The notes beneath the pieces were generated by a model. The model had not been told where the DNA came from and made no database searches. It saw nothing but the letters and a program-made list of their open reading frames with translations. The position numbers and the translations under genes were made by a program. From positions 806,001 through 870,000 of the forward strand of contig NZ_JAEPWM010000001.1 of the NCBI RefSeq assembly GCF_016654015.1: a stretch of 64,000 bases of DNA, given 5' to 3'. Source of the DNA: Ramlibacter ginsenosidimutans. GTDB taxonomy: Bacteria; Pseudomonadota; Gammaproteobacteria; Burkholderiales; Burkholderiaceae_C. The number at the start of each line of letters is the position of its first letter. The first letter of the stretch is position 1. Positions 46,147 to 53,684 of the stretch are shown piece after piece.

Positions 46147-46934
46147 CAGCGCAGCCCTTGCGCAAACCACGCGCTCCAGGCCTGGTAGATGGCCTGATAC
46201 AGCCGACGCGCCGGCGCTCCGAAGCCCGCTGCCCACACGGACAAAGCCAGCAGCCCCAGCGTGATCTTGAGCGGCAGCCCCACCATGAAGATGTTCATCT
46301 GCGGCAGGTTGCGCGACACGACGGCCAGCACGAAGTCCAGCAGCAACAATCCCAGCACGACGGGCGACGCCAGTGCGAAACCGAGCGTAAACAGGCCCGC
46401 ACCCTGCCGGACCATGGGCTCCGCCGCACCGCCCAGAACCCAGTCGCCACCCACCGGGAAGCGCTCGACGCTGAACGCGATGCCGCGCAGCAGCGCGTGG
46501 TGACCGTCCACCAGGAAGAAGAACAGGACGGCGAGCAGGCCGAACAGCGCCGAGACGATCGGGATGCGCGCGCGCGTGAGCGGATCGAACACCTGCGCGA
46601 GGCCGAAGCCGACCTGCACGTCGACCAGCCGGCCTGCAAGCGAGAAGCCCGCGAACGCGAGCAGCACGCCCAGACCCAGCGTGGCGCCGATCGCCGCCTC
46701 GCGCAGCAGCGCGCCGAACAGGCTGCCGGTGTCCTGCAGCAGCACGCTCGTGCGGGCTGCGAAGGGGAGTGCCAGCGCGCAGGACAGCGCGACGACCAGC
46801 AGCACCCGCACCAGCACCGGGACGTTCACGGCGTACAGCACGGGCGTGAGCAGCAGGACCGCCGCGATGCGCGCCGCCAGCAGCAGCACCGCCGTGATCC
46901 ACGACATGCCCAGGAGCGAGACGATCTGCTGCAT
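46146..46934 (-). CDS. fliR: Flagellar export gate protein FliR
   Basis: The product is 262 residues with several long hydrophobic segments. VNVPVLVRVLLVVALSCALAL, FSLAGRLVDVQVGFGLAQVF and NLPQMNIFMVGLPLKITLGL are FliR family blocks. It forms the export gate with FliP and FliQ in the inner membrane. It begins 10 bp after fliQ and overlaps flhB. It appears intact. Confidence 0.92.
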   Translation of the reverse strand: MQQIVSLLGMSWITAVLLLAARIAAVLLLTPVLYAVNVPVLVRVLLVVALSCALALPFAARTSVLLQDTGSLFGALLREAAIGATLGLGVLLAFAGFSLAGRLVDVQVGFGLAQVFDPLTRARIPIVSALFGLLAVLFFFLVDGHHALLRGIAFSVERFPVGGDWVLGGAAEPMVRQGAGLFTLGFALASPVVLGLLLLDFVLAVVSRNLPQMNIFMVGLPLKITLGLLALSVWAAGFGAPARRLYQAIYQAWSAWFAQGLR

Positions 46935-46944
46935 AGCTCCCGCC

Positions 46945-47211
46945 TCAGAACATCGCGGGAATGCGCGTCCACAGCGCGATCGTGAACCCGCAGAGCGTGC
47001 GCAGCATCCAGGGACCGAAAGCGACCATTGCGACCCCGGCCGCGACCAGTTTCGGCACGAAGCTGATCGACGCCTCCTGGATCGAGGTCACCACCTGCAG
47101 CACGCTGACCACGAGCCCCACCAGGACGGTGATGCCGAGGATGGGCAGGCACACCAGCAATCCGGTCCAGAACAGGTCGGCGGTGAGTTTCAGGGCCAGG
47201 TCGCTGTGCAC
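46945..47211 (-). CDS. fliQ: Flagellar export gate protein FliQ
   Basis: The product is 88 residues from a GTG at 47211, the family length (89). AAGGAGG sits five bases ahead of this GTG; an ATG at 47247 would add 12 atypical residues and has no such site. Two hydrophobic helices and the motif QVVTSIQEASISFVPKLVAA match FliQ. It is the first gene of the export operon; fliP, which usually precedes it, is absent. Confidence 0.92.
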   Translation of the reverse strand: MHSDLALKLTADLFWTGLLVCLPILGITVLVGLVVSVLQVVTSIQEASISFVPKLVAAGVAMVAFGPWMLRTLCGFTIALWTRIPAMF

Positions 47212-47546
47212 GGGGTCCTCCTTGGAGTGGCCGACTTTGCGCGCCATGGCCCACGCTGTTTAGTGCGGCAAGTCACAGACGCCGGCCGACTTCGGACCTC
47301 CTTCGAATGCAGGCGGCACGGCTTGCGCGGTGCGCGCGATTCATCGCATCGCCGCGCCGGCAACGTCGCTGGCCGCTCCCCGAGCTTCGAGGGGGCCGCG
47401 CCGGGGTATGAGCGGCAGGATTGGGAGTACCACTGGCAAGCGCCGTTGCTCCTGCGCCAAGCTGAACGAAGACTCACATTCGTTCAGCTTGCGTTCACAC
47501 AGCAGCCTTTAAGCTTCCCACCACAACGACCCAGGAGGTTCTCGCA
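47212..47546. promoter_or_regulatory. Divergent region with PhoP-type box
   Basis: This 335-bp stretch separates fliQ from the glycine-zipper gene. I see no gene and no trace of fliP. The right end holds a 10-bp inverted repeat, GCTGAACGAA (47461-47470) / TTCGTTCAGC (47479-47488), and within its right arm a direct repeat CGTTCA at 47481 and 47492, 11 bp apart. This resembles the PhoP box, and a PhoP-like regulator is encoded just downstream (48431). The site lies about 50-65 bp before the ATG at 47547. Confidence 0.6.
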
Positions 47547-48143
47547 ATGAAACGTTTCGCCCTTCTCGCGCTGGCCGCCGCGGCGGCCATCACTGCCCAG
47601 GCCCAGCCCTATGGCCGCCCGGGCTATGCCGTGGCCGCGCCCGCGCAGCCCGTCGCCGTCGAGTCGCCCACCTTCGTGGACCGCGCCCGTGTCGAGAGCG
47701 TGCAGCCGCAGTACGAAGTGGTCCAGGCGCCGCGCCAGGAGTGCACCAGCCAGCTGGTGCAGGACGCGCCGCAGCCGGTGGCAAGCAACAACGGGGTGGC
47801 CGGTGCCGTGATCGGCGGCGTGGCCGGCGGCATCCTGGGCCACCAGGTGGGCCGCGGCAACGGCAACACGGCTGCCACGGCTGCCGGTGCCATCGTCGGC
47901 GCCATCGCTGGCAACAGCATCCAGAACAGCAACCAGCAGCAGCAATACGTGCAGGCGCCCCCGCGGGAGGTGCAGAACTGCCGTACGGTGATGGACCAGC
48001 AGCAGCACCTGGTCGGCTACCGCGTCACCTACGAGTACCGCGGCAACCAGTACACCACCGTGATGCACGAACAACCGGGCAACAGCCTGCCGGTGCGCGT
48101 GTCCGTCACGCCGCTGGAAGAGCGCGAGTACCATCGCCGCTGA
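47547..48143 (+). CDS. Glycine-zipper 2TM domain protein
   Basis: The product is 198 residues with a signal peptide (ending AAITAQAQ). The glycine zipper is GVAGAVIGGVAGGILGHQVG plus NTAATAAGAIVGAIAGNSIQ, and the C-terminal part has YRVTYEYRGNQYTTVMHEQP. Such proteins are outer-membrane or periplasmic and often respond to envelope stress (SlyB/RcnB-like). AGGAGG precedes the ATG. A PhoP-type box upstream suggests control by the two-component system two genes downstream. Confidence 0.85.
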   Translation: MKRFALLALAAAAAITAQAQPYGRPGYAVAAPAQPVAVESPTFVDRARVESVQPQYEVVQAPRQECTSQLVQDAPQPVASNNGVAGAVIGGVAGGILGHQVGRGNGNTAATAAGAIVGAIAGNSIQNSNQQQQYVQAPPREVQNCRTVMDQQQHLVGYRVTYEYRGNQYTTVMHEQPGNSLPVRVSVTPLEEREYHRR

Positions 48144-48174
48144 TTCGTCCCACCTGCCTGTCCGGAAGCCCGCC

Positions 48175-48414
48175 GTGAACCTCCTCCGCACCCTGCTCTG
48201 CGCCACGCTGCTCGCCGCCTGCGGCCTGCCTGCCTGGGCAGCGGTGGGGCGCGACGAGGCCGCGGCCGTGGCCCAGCGCGAGACCGGCGGCCGCGTGCTC
48301 GCGGTCGAACGGTCGGATGCCGGCGGGCGAGCGGTGTGGCGCGTGAAGGTGGTCACGCCGAGCGGCGAGGTGCGGGTGGTGCTGGTGGACGCCACGACCG
48401 GCCAGACGCGCTGA
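48175..48414 (+). CDS. Small secreted PepSY-domain protein
   Basis: The product is 79 residues from a GTG start, with a signal peptide (ending LPAWAA). The mature part DEAAAVAQRETGGRVLAVER and WRVKVVTPSGEVRVVLVDAT is a single PepSY domain. These proteins are thought to modulate periplasmic proteases or sensors. It lies between the glycine-zipper gene and the PhoP-like regulator and is probably co-transcribed, making it a candidate modulator of the kinase. Confidence 0.8.
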   Translation: MNLLRTLLCATLLAACGLPAWAAVGRDEAAAVAQRETGGRVLAVERSDAGGRAVWRVKVVTPSGEVRVVLVDATTGQTR

Positions 48415-48430
48415 GGCGGGCCCAACGGCC

Positions 48431-49102
48431 ATGCGCCTGCTGCTGATCGAGGACGACGCCGCACTGCGCCTGCCGCTGGCGCGCCAGCTCGAGGCCGACG
48501 GCTACCGCGTCGACCAGGCGCGCGACGGCGAGGAAGGCCTCTTCCTCGCGCAGGAATATCCGGTGGATCTCGCCATCGTCGACCTGGGCCTGCCCAAGCT
48601 CAATGGCCTCACCATCGTGCAGCGCCTGCGCGCCTCGGGCAGCACCATGCCGCTGCTGATCCTCACGGCGCGCAACAGCTGGCAGGACAAGGTCAGCGGG
48701 CTGGAAGCCGGTGCCGACGACTACCTCACCAAGCCGTTCGAATATCCCGAACTGGCGGCCCGCGTGAAGGCTCTGCTGCGGCGCTCGCTCAAGGCCGCGA
48801 GCGACACGCTCACGGTCGGTCCCGTGGCCATCGACTTCGGCGCGCAGGCCGTGCGCCTCCAAGGCGAGCCGCTGGAGCTCACCGCCTACGAATACCGCCT
48901 GCTCGAATACCTGGTGCGCGAACGCGCGCGCGTGGTGACCAAGTCCGAGCTCGCCGACTATCTCTATCCCCATGGCGAGGACCGCGACAGCAACGTCGTG
49001 GAAGTCCTGATCGGACGCCTGCGCCGCAAGCTGGATCCCGAAGGAACGCTGGCACCCATCGAAACGGTGCGCGGACGCGGCTACCGTTTCGCGCTGGAAT
49101 GA
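48431..49102 (+). CDS. PhoP-like response regulator
   Basis: The product is 223 residues: receiver domain (MRLLLIEDDAALRLPLARQL, phospho-Asp in LAIVDLGLPKLNG, Lys in DDYLTKPFEYPE) and an OmpR-type winged helix (LTAYEYRLLEYLVRERARVV, RDSNVVEVLIGRLRRKLDPE). The PhoP subfamily is supported by the PhoQ-like kinase it precedes. Its stop overlaps the kinase start (ATGA). Confidence 0.93.
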   Translation: MRLLLIEDDAALRLPLARQLEADGYRVDQARDGEEGLFLAQEYPVDLAIVDLGLPKLNGLTIVQRLRASGSTMPLLILTARNSWQDKVSGLEAGADDYLTKPFEYPELAARVKALLRRSLKAASDTLTVGPVAIDFGAQAVRLQGEPLELTAYEYRLLEYLVRERARVVTKSELADYLYPHGEDRDSNVVEVLIGRLRRKLDPEGTLAPIETVRGRGYRFALE

Positions 49103-50433
49103 GGCCCGGCTACTCGATCCGGGCCAGGCTGATGCTGGGCGCCGCGCTGGTGCTGCTGGCCTTCCTCGCCGGCGCCGGCGTCGCCGTGCAGCGCGCGCAC
49201 AGGGAGAGCGTGCGCGACAATTACTTCAGCCGCCTGCAAGGCACGGTCTACCTGCTGCTGGCACGCGCCGAACTCGACGACAACGGCCAACTGGTCATGC
49301 CGGCGGCCTTTGCCGAGCCGCGGCTGTCGCTGCCGCAATCGGGCCTGTACGCCAGCATCTACAACGTCGGGCGCAACGAGCAATGGCGCTCGCCTTCCAC
49401 GGTGGGCGTGAACCCGCCGTTCCGGCGCGAGGGCGTGAACACCGGCGAGTGGCTCGATGAGACGCTGGACGGCGGCGGCCACGGCTGGCTGGCGGTGAGT
49501 TACCGCGTGAACTGGGCGGCCGGCAAGGGCTCCAGTCCGCTGGTGCTGTCGGTGCTGGAGGACCGCACGGAGTTCGACCACGAAGTGGCCGTGTTCACGC
49601 GCACGCTGTGGGAGTGGCTGGGTGGCGCGGCGCTCCTCCTGCTGGCCGCCCAACTGCTCCTGCTGCGCTGGGGACTGGCACCGCTCGCGGGCGTGGCCGC
49701 GGAGATCGGGCGCATCGAATCCGGCGCGCAGGAGCGCATCGAGGGCCGCTATCCGAAGGAGATCGCGCCTCTCACGGACAACCTGAACACGCTGATCCAG
49801 CAGGAGCGGGTGCGGCAGGGCCGCTACAAGGAGGCCTTGAGCTTCCTCGCGCACAGCCTGAAGACGCCGCTCGCGGTGCTGCGCAACGCACTCAACGAGC
49901 CCGCGCAGCTGCCGGACGCGGTGCGCGAGCAGGTGGCGCGGATGGACGACATCGTGCAGCACCAGCTGGGTCGCGCCCGCGCCGGCGGCGCCACCCGGTT
50001 CGCCGCGCCCGTGCTGCTGGCCCCCGTGCTCGATCGCGTGCGCAACGCGCTGGTCAAGGTGTACGCGGACAAGGGACTCGCCATCGACACCGAATGCACC
50101 CCGGACCTGAGCTGGCGCATCGACGAGGGCGACCTGTTCGAGATCATCGGCAACCTGATGGACAACGCGTCCAAGTGGGCGAAGCAGCGCGTGGTGGTGC
50201 GGGCGTGGCGCGAGGAGGGGCGGCTGCGGCTGCGCGTCGAGGACGACGGCCCCGGCTTCAGCGACACCGCCTCGGTGCTGCAGATCCACGTGCGCGGGGA
50301 CGAGCGCGTGCCCGGGCACGGCGTCGGGCTCGCGGTCGTGAACGACCTGGTGGCCAGCCACCATGGCGAGCTGAAGCTCGGTCGGGGCGCCTGGGGCGGC
50401 GCCCTGGTGGACATCGTGCTGCCGGCCCCATGA
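49099..50433 (+). CDS. PhoQ-like sensor histidine kinase
   Basis: The product is 444 residues: membrane helix (about 12-28), periplasmic sensor domain (about 30-170), a second helix (about 172-190), HAMP, then the phosphoacceptor SFLAHSLKTPLAVLRNALNE and the ATPase domain IIGNLMDNASKWAKQRVVVR, VEDDGPGF and GHGVGLAVVNDLV. The HSLKTP form of the H-box is typical of PhoQ. It should sense envelope conditions such as divalent cations or cationic peptides. The next gene overlaps its stop. Confidence 0.92.
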   Translation: MRPGYSIRARLMLGAALVLLAFLAGAGVAVQRAHRESVRDNYFSRLQGTVYLLLARAELDDNGQLVMPAAFAEPRLSLPQSGLYASIYNVGRNEQWRSPSTVGVNPPFRREGVNTGEWLDETLDGGGHGWLAVSYRVNWAAGKGSSPLVLSVLEDRTEFDHEVAVFTRTLWEWLGGAALLLLAAQLLLLRWGLAPLAGVAAEIGRIESGAQERIEGRYPKEIAPLTDNLNTLIQQERVRQGRYKEALSFLAHSLKTPLAVLRNALNEPAQLPDAVREQVARMDDIVQHQLGRARAGGATRFAAPVLLAPVLDRVRNALVKVYADKGLAIDTECTPDLSWRIDEGDLFEIIGNLMDNASKWAKQRVVVRAWREEGRLRLRVEDDGPGFSDTASVLQIHVRGDERVPGHGVGLAVVNDLVASHHGELKLGRGAWGGALVDIVLPAP

Positions 50434-50828
50434 GCGTGCGCATGCGGGACCTGGACGACCTGTTCGCCGCCCTGGAGCGCTCGCGCTTCCGCATGCGCTT
50501 CCGGCTCGGCCCGCGTGAGCAGGCGTACCTGGCGTCGCGCGGCATCGAAACGGTGCTCTCGCACGCAGCGGACTTCGTGGCCGCGCGGCTCGCTCCCGCG
50601 CAGCCGCCCAACGACGGCCGCCAGACGCCCATGCGGGGTCACCCGGTGTTCATCGCGCAGCACGCCACCGCGACCTGTTGCCGCGGCTGCCTGGCCAAGT
50701 GGCATGGCATCCCGTCGGGGCGCCCGCTGGAGCCGGCGGAACAGGCCCATGTGGTGGCTGCCATCGGCCGCTGGCTCAGGGTCCGGGGCGACGCCGGCGC
50801 CGGCCTCGAGGATCGTTCGCCCTCTTGA
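50430..50828 (+). CDS. DUF4186-family protein
   Basis: The product is 132 residues. RFRLGPREQAYLASRGIETV, QTPMRGHPVFIAQHATATCC and RGCLAKWHGIPSGRPL are the recognisable DUF4186 blocks, with a CCRGC cluster and His residues that could bind metal. Function is unknown. It is translationally coupled to the PhoQ-like kinase (ATGA), so it is likely part of that operon. Confidence 0.85.
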   Translation: MSVRMRDLDDLFAALERSRFRMRFRLGPREQAYLASRGIETVLSHAADFVAARLAPAQPPNDGRQTPMRGHPVFIAQHATATCCRGCLAKWHGIPSGRPLEPAEQAHVVAAIGRWLRVRGDAGAGLEDRSPS

Positions 50829-50921
50829 CGGGCCAGCCCGGCCGTCGAGAATGGCGGACAGGGAACCAGCGCGCAGCCCGCCTTTGCAGAGCGGGCGCCC
50901 GCTTTGCTGTCGGAGCGTGTG

Positions 50922-51251
50922 ATGTTCAAGTGGTTGAAGCGCAGCGCGCCACCTGCCAAGGGGGCGCAGGGCGCGTCCTCTTCCCAGTCCGGGCGGTCGC
51001 CGGCGCGTTCAGCGTCGGCCAAACGCGCGGGCGGCAGCGCCGAGCCTGTCGCGCCCGCACCACTGCCCGAAGTCGTCGCCGAAGGGAATTCGCAGGACGA
51101 CTGGAGCGTGTGGGAAGACTCCATGACCGCCCTGGACAGCCAGTTGCAGGGGCTGGTGCCGACCGACCGCGTCTACGTGCGCGACACGCGGCCCAGCCAG
51201 CTCACCGAGCTCGATCCCTTCTCCAGCGTCGGCCGCAAGCGCGACCTCTGA
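50922..51251 (+). CDS. Hypothetical protein
   Basis: The product is 109 residues from the ATG at 50922 (MFKWLKRSAPPAKG). The first 55 residues are Ser/Ala/Pro/Lys-rich and disordered; the rest (DDWSVWEDSMTALDSQLQGL, then LTELDPFSSVGRKRDL) is acidic and probably helical. I do not recognise a family. The ribosome binding site is weak. It stands alone between DUF4186 and a split-barrel gene. Confidence 0.6.
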   Translation: MFKWLKRSAPPAKGAQGASSSQSGRSPARSASAKRAGGSAEPVAPAPLPEVVAEGNSQDDWSVWEDSMTALDSQLQGLVPTDRVYVRDTRPSQLTELDPFSSVGRKRDL

Positions 51252-51337
51252 GTCTTCGGCTGCGGCCGCCGACTCTCGCCCGGTTCCTGGCACTCCGCGC
51301 AACGCGCAGCCGCTGCAAAACCGGCTAAGGTTCCTCC

Positions 51338-51823
51338 ATGGAACCCGCCCAGACCCAGGCCTTGCGCCACCTGCTGCTGCAACAGGACGTCGCCGCCCTC
51401 GGCACGCTGCACGGCGGCGAGCCCTTCGTGTCGATGGTGCCCTATGCCCTGCTGCCCGATGGCCGCTGCGTGGTGCACGTGAGCCGGCTCGCCACGCACA
51501 CGCGCGACATGGAGCAGCATCCCGGCGTCAGCCTGATGGTGCTGGGTGCGCGCGCGCCGGACGCGCCGGCACAGGCGCAACCGAGAGCCACCTTGCAAGG
51601 CGAAGCGCGCCCCTGCGCCCCCGAAGCACCCGACCACGCCGCTGCACGGGCCGCCTACCTCGCACGCTTTCCCGAAAGCGAGATGATGTTCGGCTTCTCG
51701 GATTTCTCCCTCTTCGTCATCGCGGTGCGGTCCGTGCGCTTCGTGGCCGGCTTCGCGCAGGCGGGTTCGCTCACCGCCGACGCGTACGCGTCGCTCATGG
51801 CGTCCGCCGGCCCGCAGGCGTGA
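51338..51823 (+). CDS. HugZ/PNPOx-like FMN split-barrel protein
   Basis: The product is 161 residues. LRHLLLQQDVAALGTLHGGE, FVSMVPYALLPDGRCVVHVS, RDMEQHPGVSLMVLG and the C-terminal MFGFSDFSLFVIAVRSVRFV follow the HugZ-type pyridoxamine-phosphate-oxidase-like fold. HugZ relatives bind flavin or heme and can degrade heme; the substrate here is not shown. It is a single-gene unit. Confidence 0.82.
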   Translation: MEPAQTQALRHLLLQQDVAALGTLHGGEPFVSMVPYALLPDGRCVVHVSRLATHTRDMEQHPGVSLMVLGARAPDAPAQAQPRATLQGEARPCAPEAPDHAAARAAYLARFPESEMMFGFSDFSLFVIAVRSVRFVAGFAQAGSLTADAYASLMASAGPQA

Positions 51824-51851
51824 CCACGAAAGGCCGGCCCGGCACGGCCGG

Positions 51852-51876
51852 AAAAAAGCCCCGCGGGTGCGGGGCT
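51852..51876 (-). terminator. Rho-independent terminator for the DUF5985 operon
   Basis: Read leftwards, stem AGCCCCGC / GCGGGGCT (51869-51876 with 51857-51864, loop 51865-51868) is followed by six T (A-run at 51852-51857 on the plus strand). It is a classic intrinsic terminator for the minus-strand genes ending at 51985. A separate palindrome, GCATTTG-TG-CAAATGC, lies at 51930-51945. Confidence 0.8.
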
Positions 51877-51984
51877 GGAAGGAGATCTGAAGTCCAGCCC
51901 CCCAGAACCGAAGGGCGGCTCCAGTCTACGCATTTGTGCAAATGCTGCTACCGAAATCCCTCGCGGGCGCAGTGTCAAGCGCGT

Positions 51985-52242
51985 TCAGCGGCGCGTCCTG
52001 TTCTTCTGCCAGATGGCCGCAAGGATCAGGCCGTAGGCGATGAGCCGCACGAGGTAGAACAGCGGCTCCTGCTCGTCGGCATGCTCCAGCAGCGCGAGCG
52101 CCACGCGGTTCATCGCCTCCAGCCAGAAGGAGGCCGCGAACAGCAGGAAGAAGCGGTCGTGCGTCTGGCGCCAGAAGCGGAAGAAGAACAGGCCGGCCAC
52201 CACGAAGCCGGCGGCGATCGCGCCCATGAGCATCTGCGCCAC
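51985..52242 (-). CDS. DUF5985-type small membrane protein, copy 2
   Basis: The product is 85 residues with two or three hydrophobic helices (MGAIAAGFVVAGLFFFRFWR, FLLFAASFWLEAMNRVALAL, LVRLIAYGLILAAIWQK). The sequence fits the DUF5985 family of small inner-membrane proteins. It has the same length as the gene upstream of it, with 1 bp between them, so the two are a pair that may form a complex. Function unknown. Confidence 0.78.
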   Translation of the reverse strand: MAQMLMGAIAAGFVVAGLFFFRFWRQTHDRFFLLFAASFWLEAMNRVALALLEHADEQEPLFYLVRLIAYGLILAAIWQKNRTRR

Positions 52243-52243
52243 G

Positions 52244-52501
52244 CTAGTTGTCCTCCCAGATCAGCCCGAACAGCAACAGGATGACGGCCAGCAGTGCGGC
52301 CGTGAGCCGCCCCAGCGTCAGGTCGCGCTGGAGGAACACGATCTTGTCGAGCACCAGCAGCACGTTGTTGACTGTCAGCAGCAGGAAGCACAGCGCGCTC
52401 CAGAACAGCAGCCGCGAGCCGGTGGCGCGGTAGCTGCGCCAGAGCAGGACCAGGCACGTCAGGCTGGTCAGCGCGCACAGCGTGTAGATCGCCTGGGCCA
52501 T
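52244..52501 (-). CDS. DUF5985-type small membrane protein, copy 1
   Basis: The product is 85 residues with three hydrophobic helices (IYTLCALTSLTCLVLLWRSY, LLFWSALCFLLLTVNNVLLV, ALLAVILLLFGLIWEDN). It is a DUF5985-like membrane protein related in plan to the next gene. Its start overlaps the stop of the upstream 128-residue protein (TGATG), giving a coupled three-gene operon. Confidence 0.78.
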   Translation of the reverse strand: MAQAIYTLCALTSLTCLVLLWRSYRATGSRLLFWSALCFLLLTVNNVLLVLDKIVFLQRDLTLGRLTAALLAVILLLFGLIWEDN

Positions 52502-52887
52502 CAGTTCCCACCCTTCTTCCAGCGGAAGGCATCGGCGAACTGGTGGGCGCGCTTGTCCAGCCGCGAGTGGATCAGGTCGGTGACGCCGACCAGGTTGTGC
52601 GCGTAGGTTTCCGCCAGGGCGTCGATCCTGGCGGCAAGCCCTTCGGCCGAGGGCGCATAGGTGCAGGTGCCGTCGTCCCGGCGGCTGGTGACGCCCGCCT
52701 GGTGCATGGATTGCAGAAGCTCCTGCGCCTGCCCTTCGCCGATGTAGAGGCGCCCCGCGAGATGGTGCGAATCCCAGGCGCGCCCGGACTCGGCGCGCAG
52801 CAGCAGCAGCGCCTCCAGGTACGGCACCGAAGGAATGCTGGTCAGGATGAAGCGGCGGACCTCGTCGGGGACCGGGGAGTGGCTCAT
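52501..52887 (-). CDS. Hypothetical protein, possible winged helix, upstream of DUF5985 pair
   Basis: The product is 128 residues. FILTSIPSVPYLEALLLLRA and RLYIGEGQAQELLQSMHQAG have the rhythm of a winged helix-turn-helix (recognition-like helix then DGTCTYAPS as wing), and the C-terminus is helical. No family is certain. It starts the operon that continues with two small membrane proteins, so a soluble partner or regulator of that pair is a reasonable guess. Confidence 0.68.
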   Translation of the reverse strand: MSHSPVPDEVRRFILTSIPSVPYLEALLLLRAESGRAWDSHHLAGRLYIGEGQAQELLQSMHQAGVTSRRDDGTCTYAPSAEGLAARIDALAETYAHNLVGVTDLIHSRLDKRAHQFADAFRWKKGGN

Positions 52888-52980
52888 GCGATCGGTCGGA
52901 CTACGCGCACAGGCGCGGCTCGCAAATCGATGGGTACAAATACAAGCGCGGACTATACACGCTGGCCGCGGCGGCGGTGC

Positions 52981-53637
52981 TCAACGGCGCGCGAACGGAG
53001 GCTGGTCGAAGTGCGCAACGCGCGTCGCGCGGCCGGCCAGGCAGACCTCGCGGAACTGGTACAGGACGGCCGCGGTCGGGGAGGCGATCCAGCTGTGTCC
53101 GACCGGCATGCGCAGGATCGGACGGCCTGGTACCTCGGGCGCATCCAGCAGCGGTGCGTCCGCTCGCATGAACTCGCGCAGCGGAATGCGATGGATGCTC
53201 GCCACTTCGGCCGGGTGCGGCCGCAGGTGCGCCGCTTCGCCCGCCCAGAGCACCACCGGCGTGATGACGAACCCGGACCGCGTCGCGTAGTCGTCGAGGG
53301 TGCCGAGCAGTGCATCCGGCGCGAGCGCCAGCCCGATCTCTTCGCGCAGCTCGCGCAAGGCGGCCATTTCGGGCGTCTCCCCCTCATCGATGCCGCCGCC
53401 CGGCAGCGCCCACTGGCCGGCGTGCTTGTTCAGGCCGGCGGCGCGGCGCGTGAGGATCAGCGCCGGTGCATCGCTCCACGCGTCGGGTGCGGGGATGCCG
53501 GCGAGCGCCGCACCCGTGCCCTCCTCCGCGATCACCACGGCCACGGCGGCATGCCGGTGGGTGCCGACGGCCAGCCGGTGCACCGGGAAGGAAGCGAGGC
53601 GATCGCGGATTTGCGTGCGCAGTGCGGGATCGAGCAT
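52981..53637 (-). CDS. Nudix hydrolase (CoA pyrophosphatase-like)
   Basis: The product is 218 residues. The Nudix box GGGIDEGETPEMAALRELRE-EIG is complete, preceded by LTRRAAGLNKHAGQWALPGG, the layout of NudL/CoAse-type enzymes. It should cleave a nucleoside diphosphate linked to another group, possibly coenzyme A or its derivatives. It is oriented with pgi, 47 bp downstream of it, but as a separate start. Confidence 0.88.
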   Translation of the reverse strand: MLDPALRTQIRDRLASFPVHRLAVGTHRHAAVAVVIAEEGTGAALAGIPAPDAWSDAPALILTRRAAGLNKHAGQWALPGGGIDEGETPEMAALRELREEIGLALAPDALLGTLDDYATRSGFVITPVVLWAGEAAHLRPHPAEVASIHRIPLREFMRADAPLLDAPEVPGRPILRMPVGHSWIASPTAAVLYQFREVCLAGRATRVAHFDQPPFARR

Positions 53638-53684
53638 CGGTCAGGCCTGCATCCCGAACCCCGCCATGTCGCCGCGCAAGAGGA

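Noticed and set aside
47248..47460. Possible fliP remnant upstream of fliQ
   Set aside because: All frames were read for FliP blocks such as FVLVDGW; none was found here.
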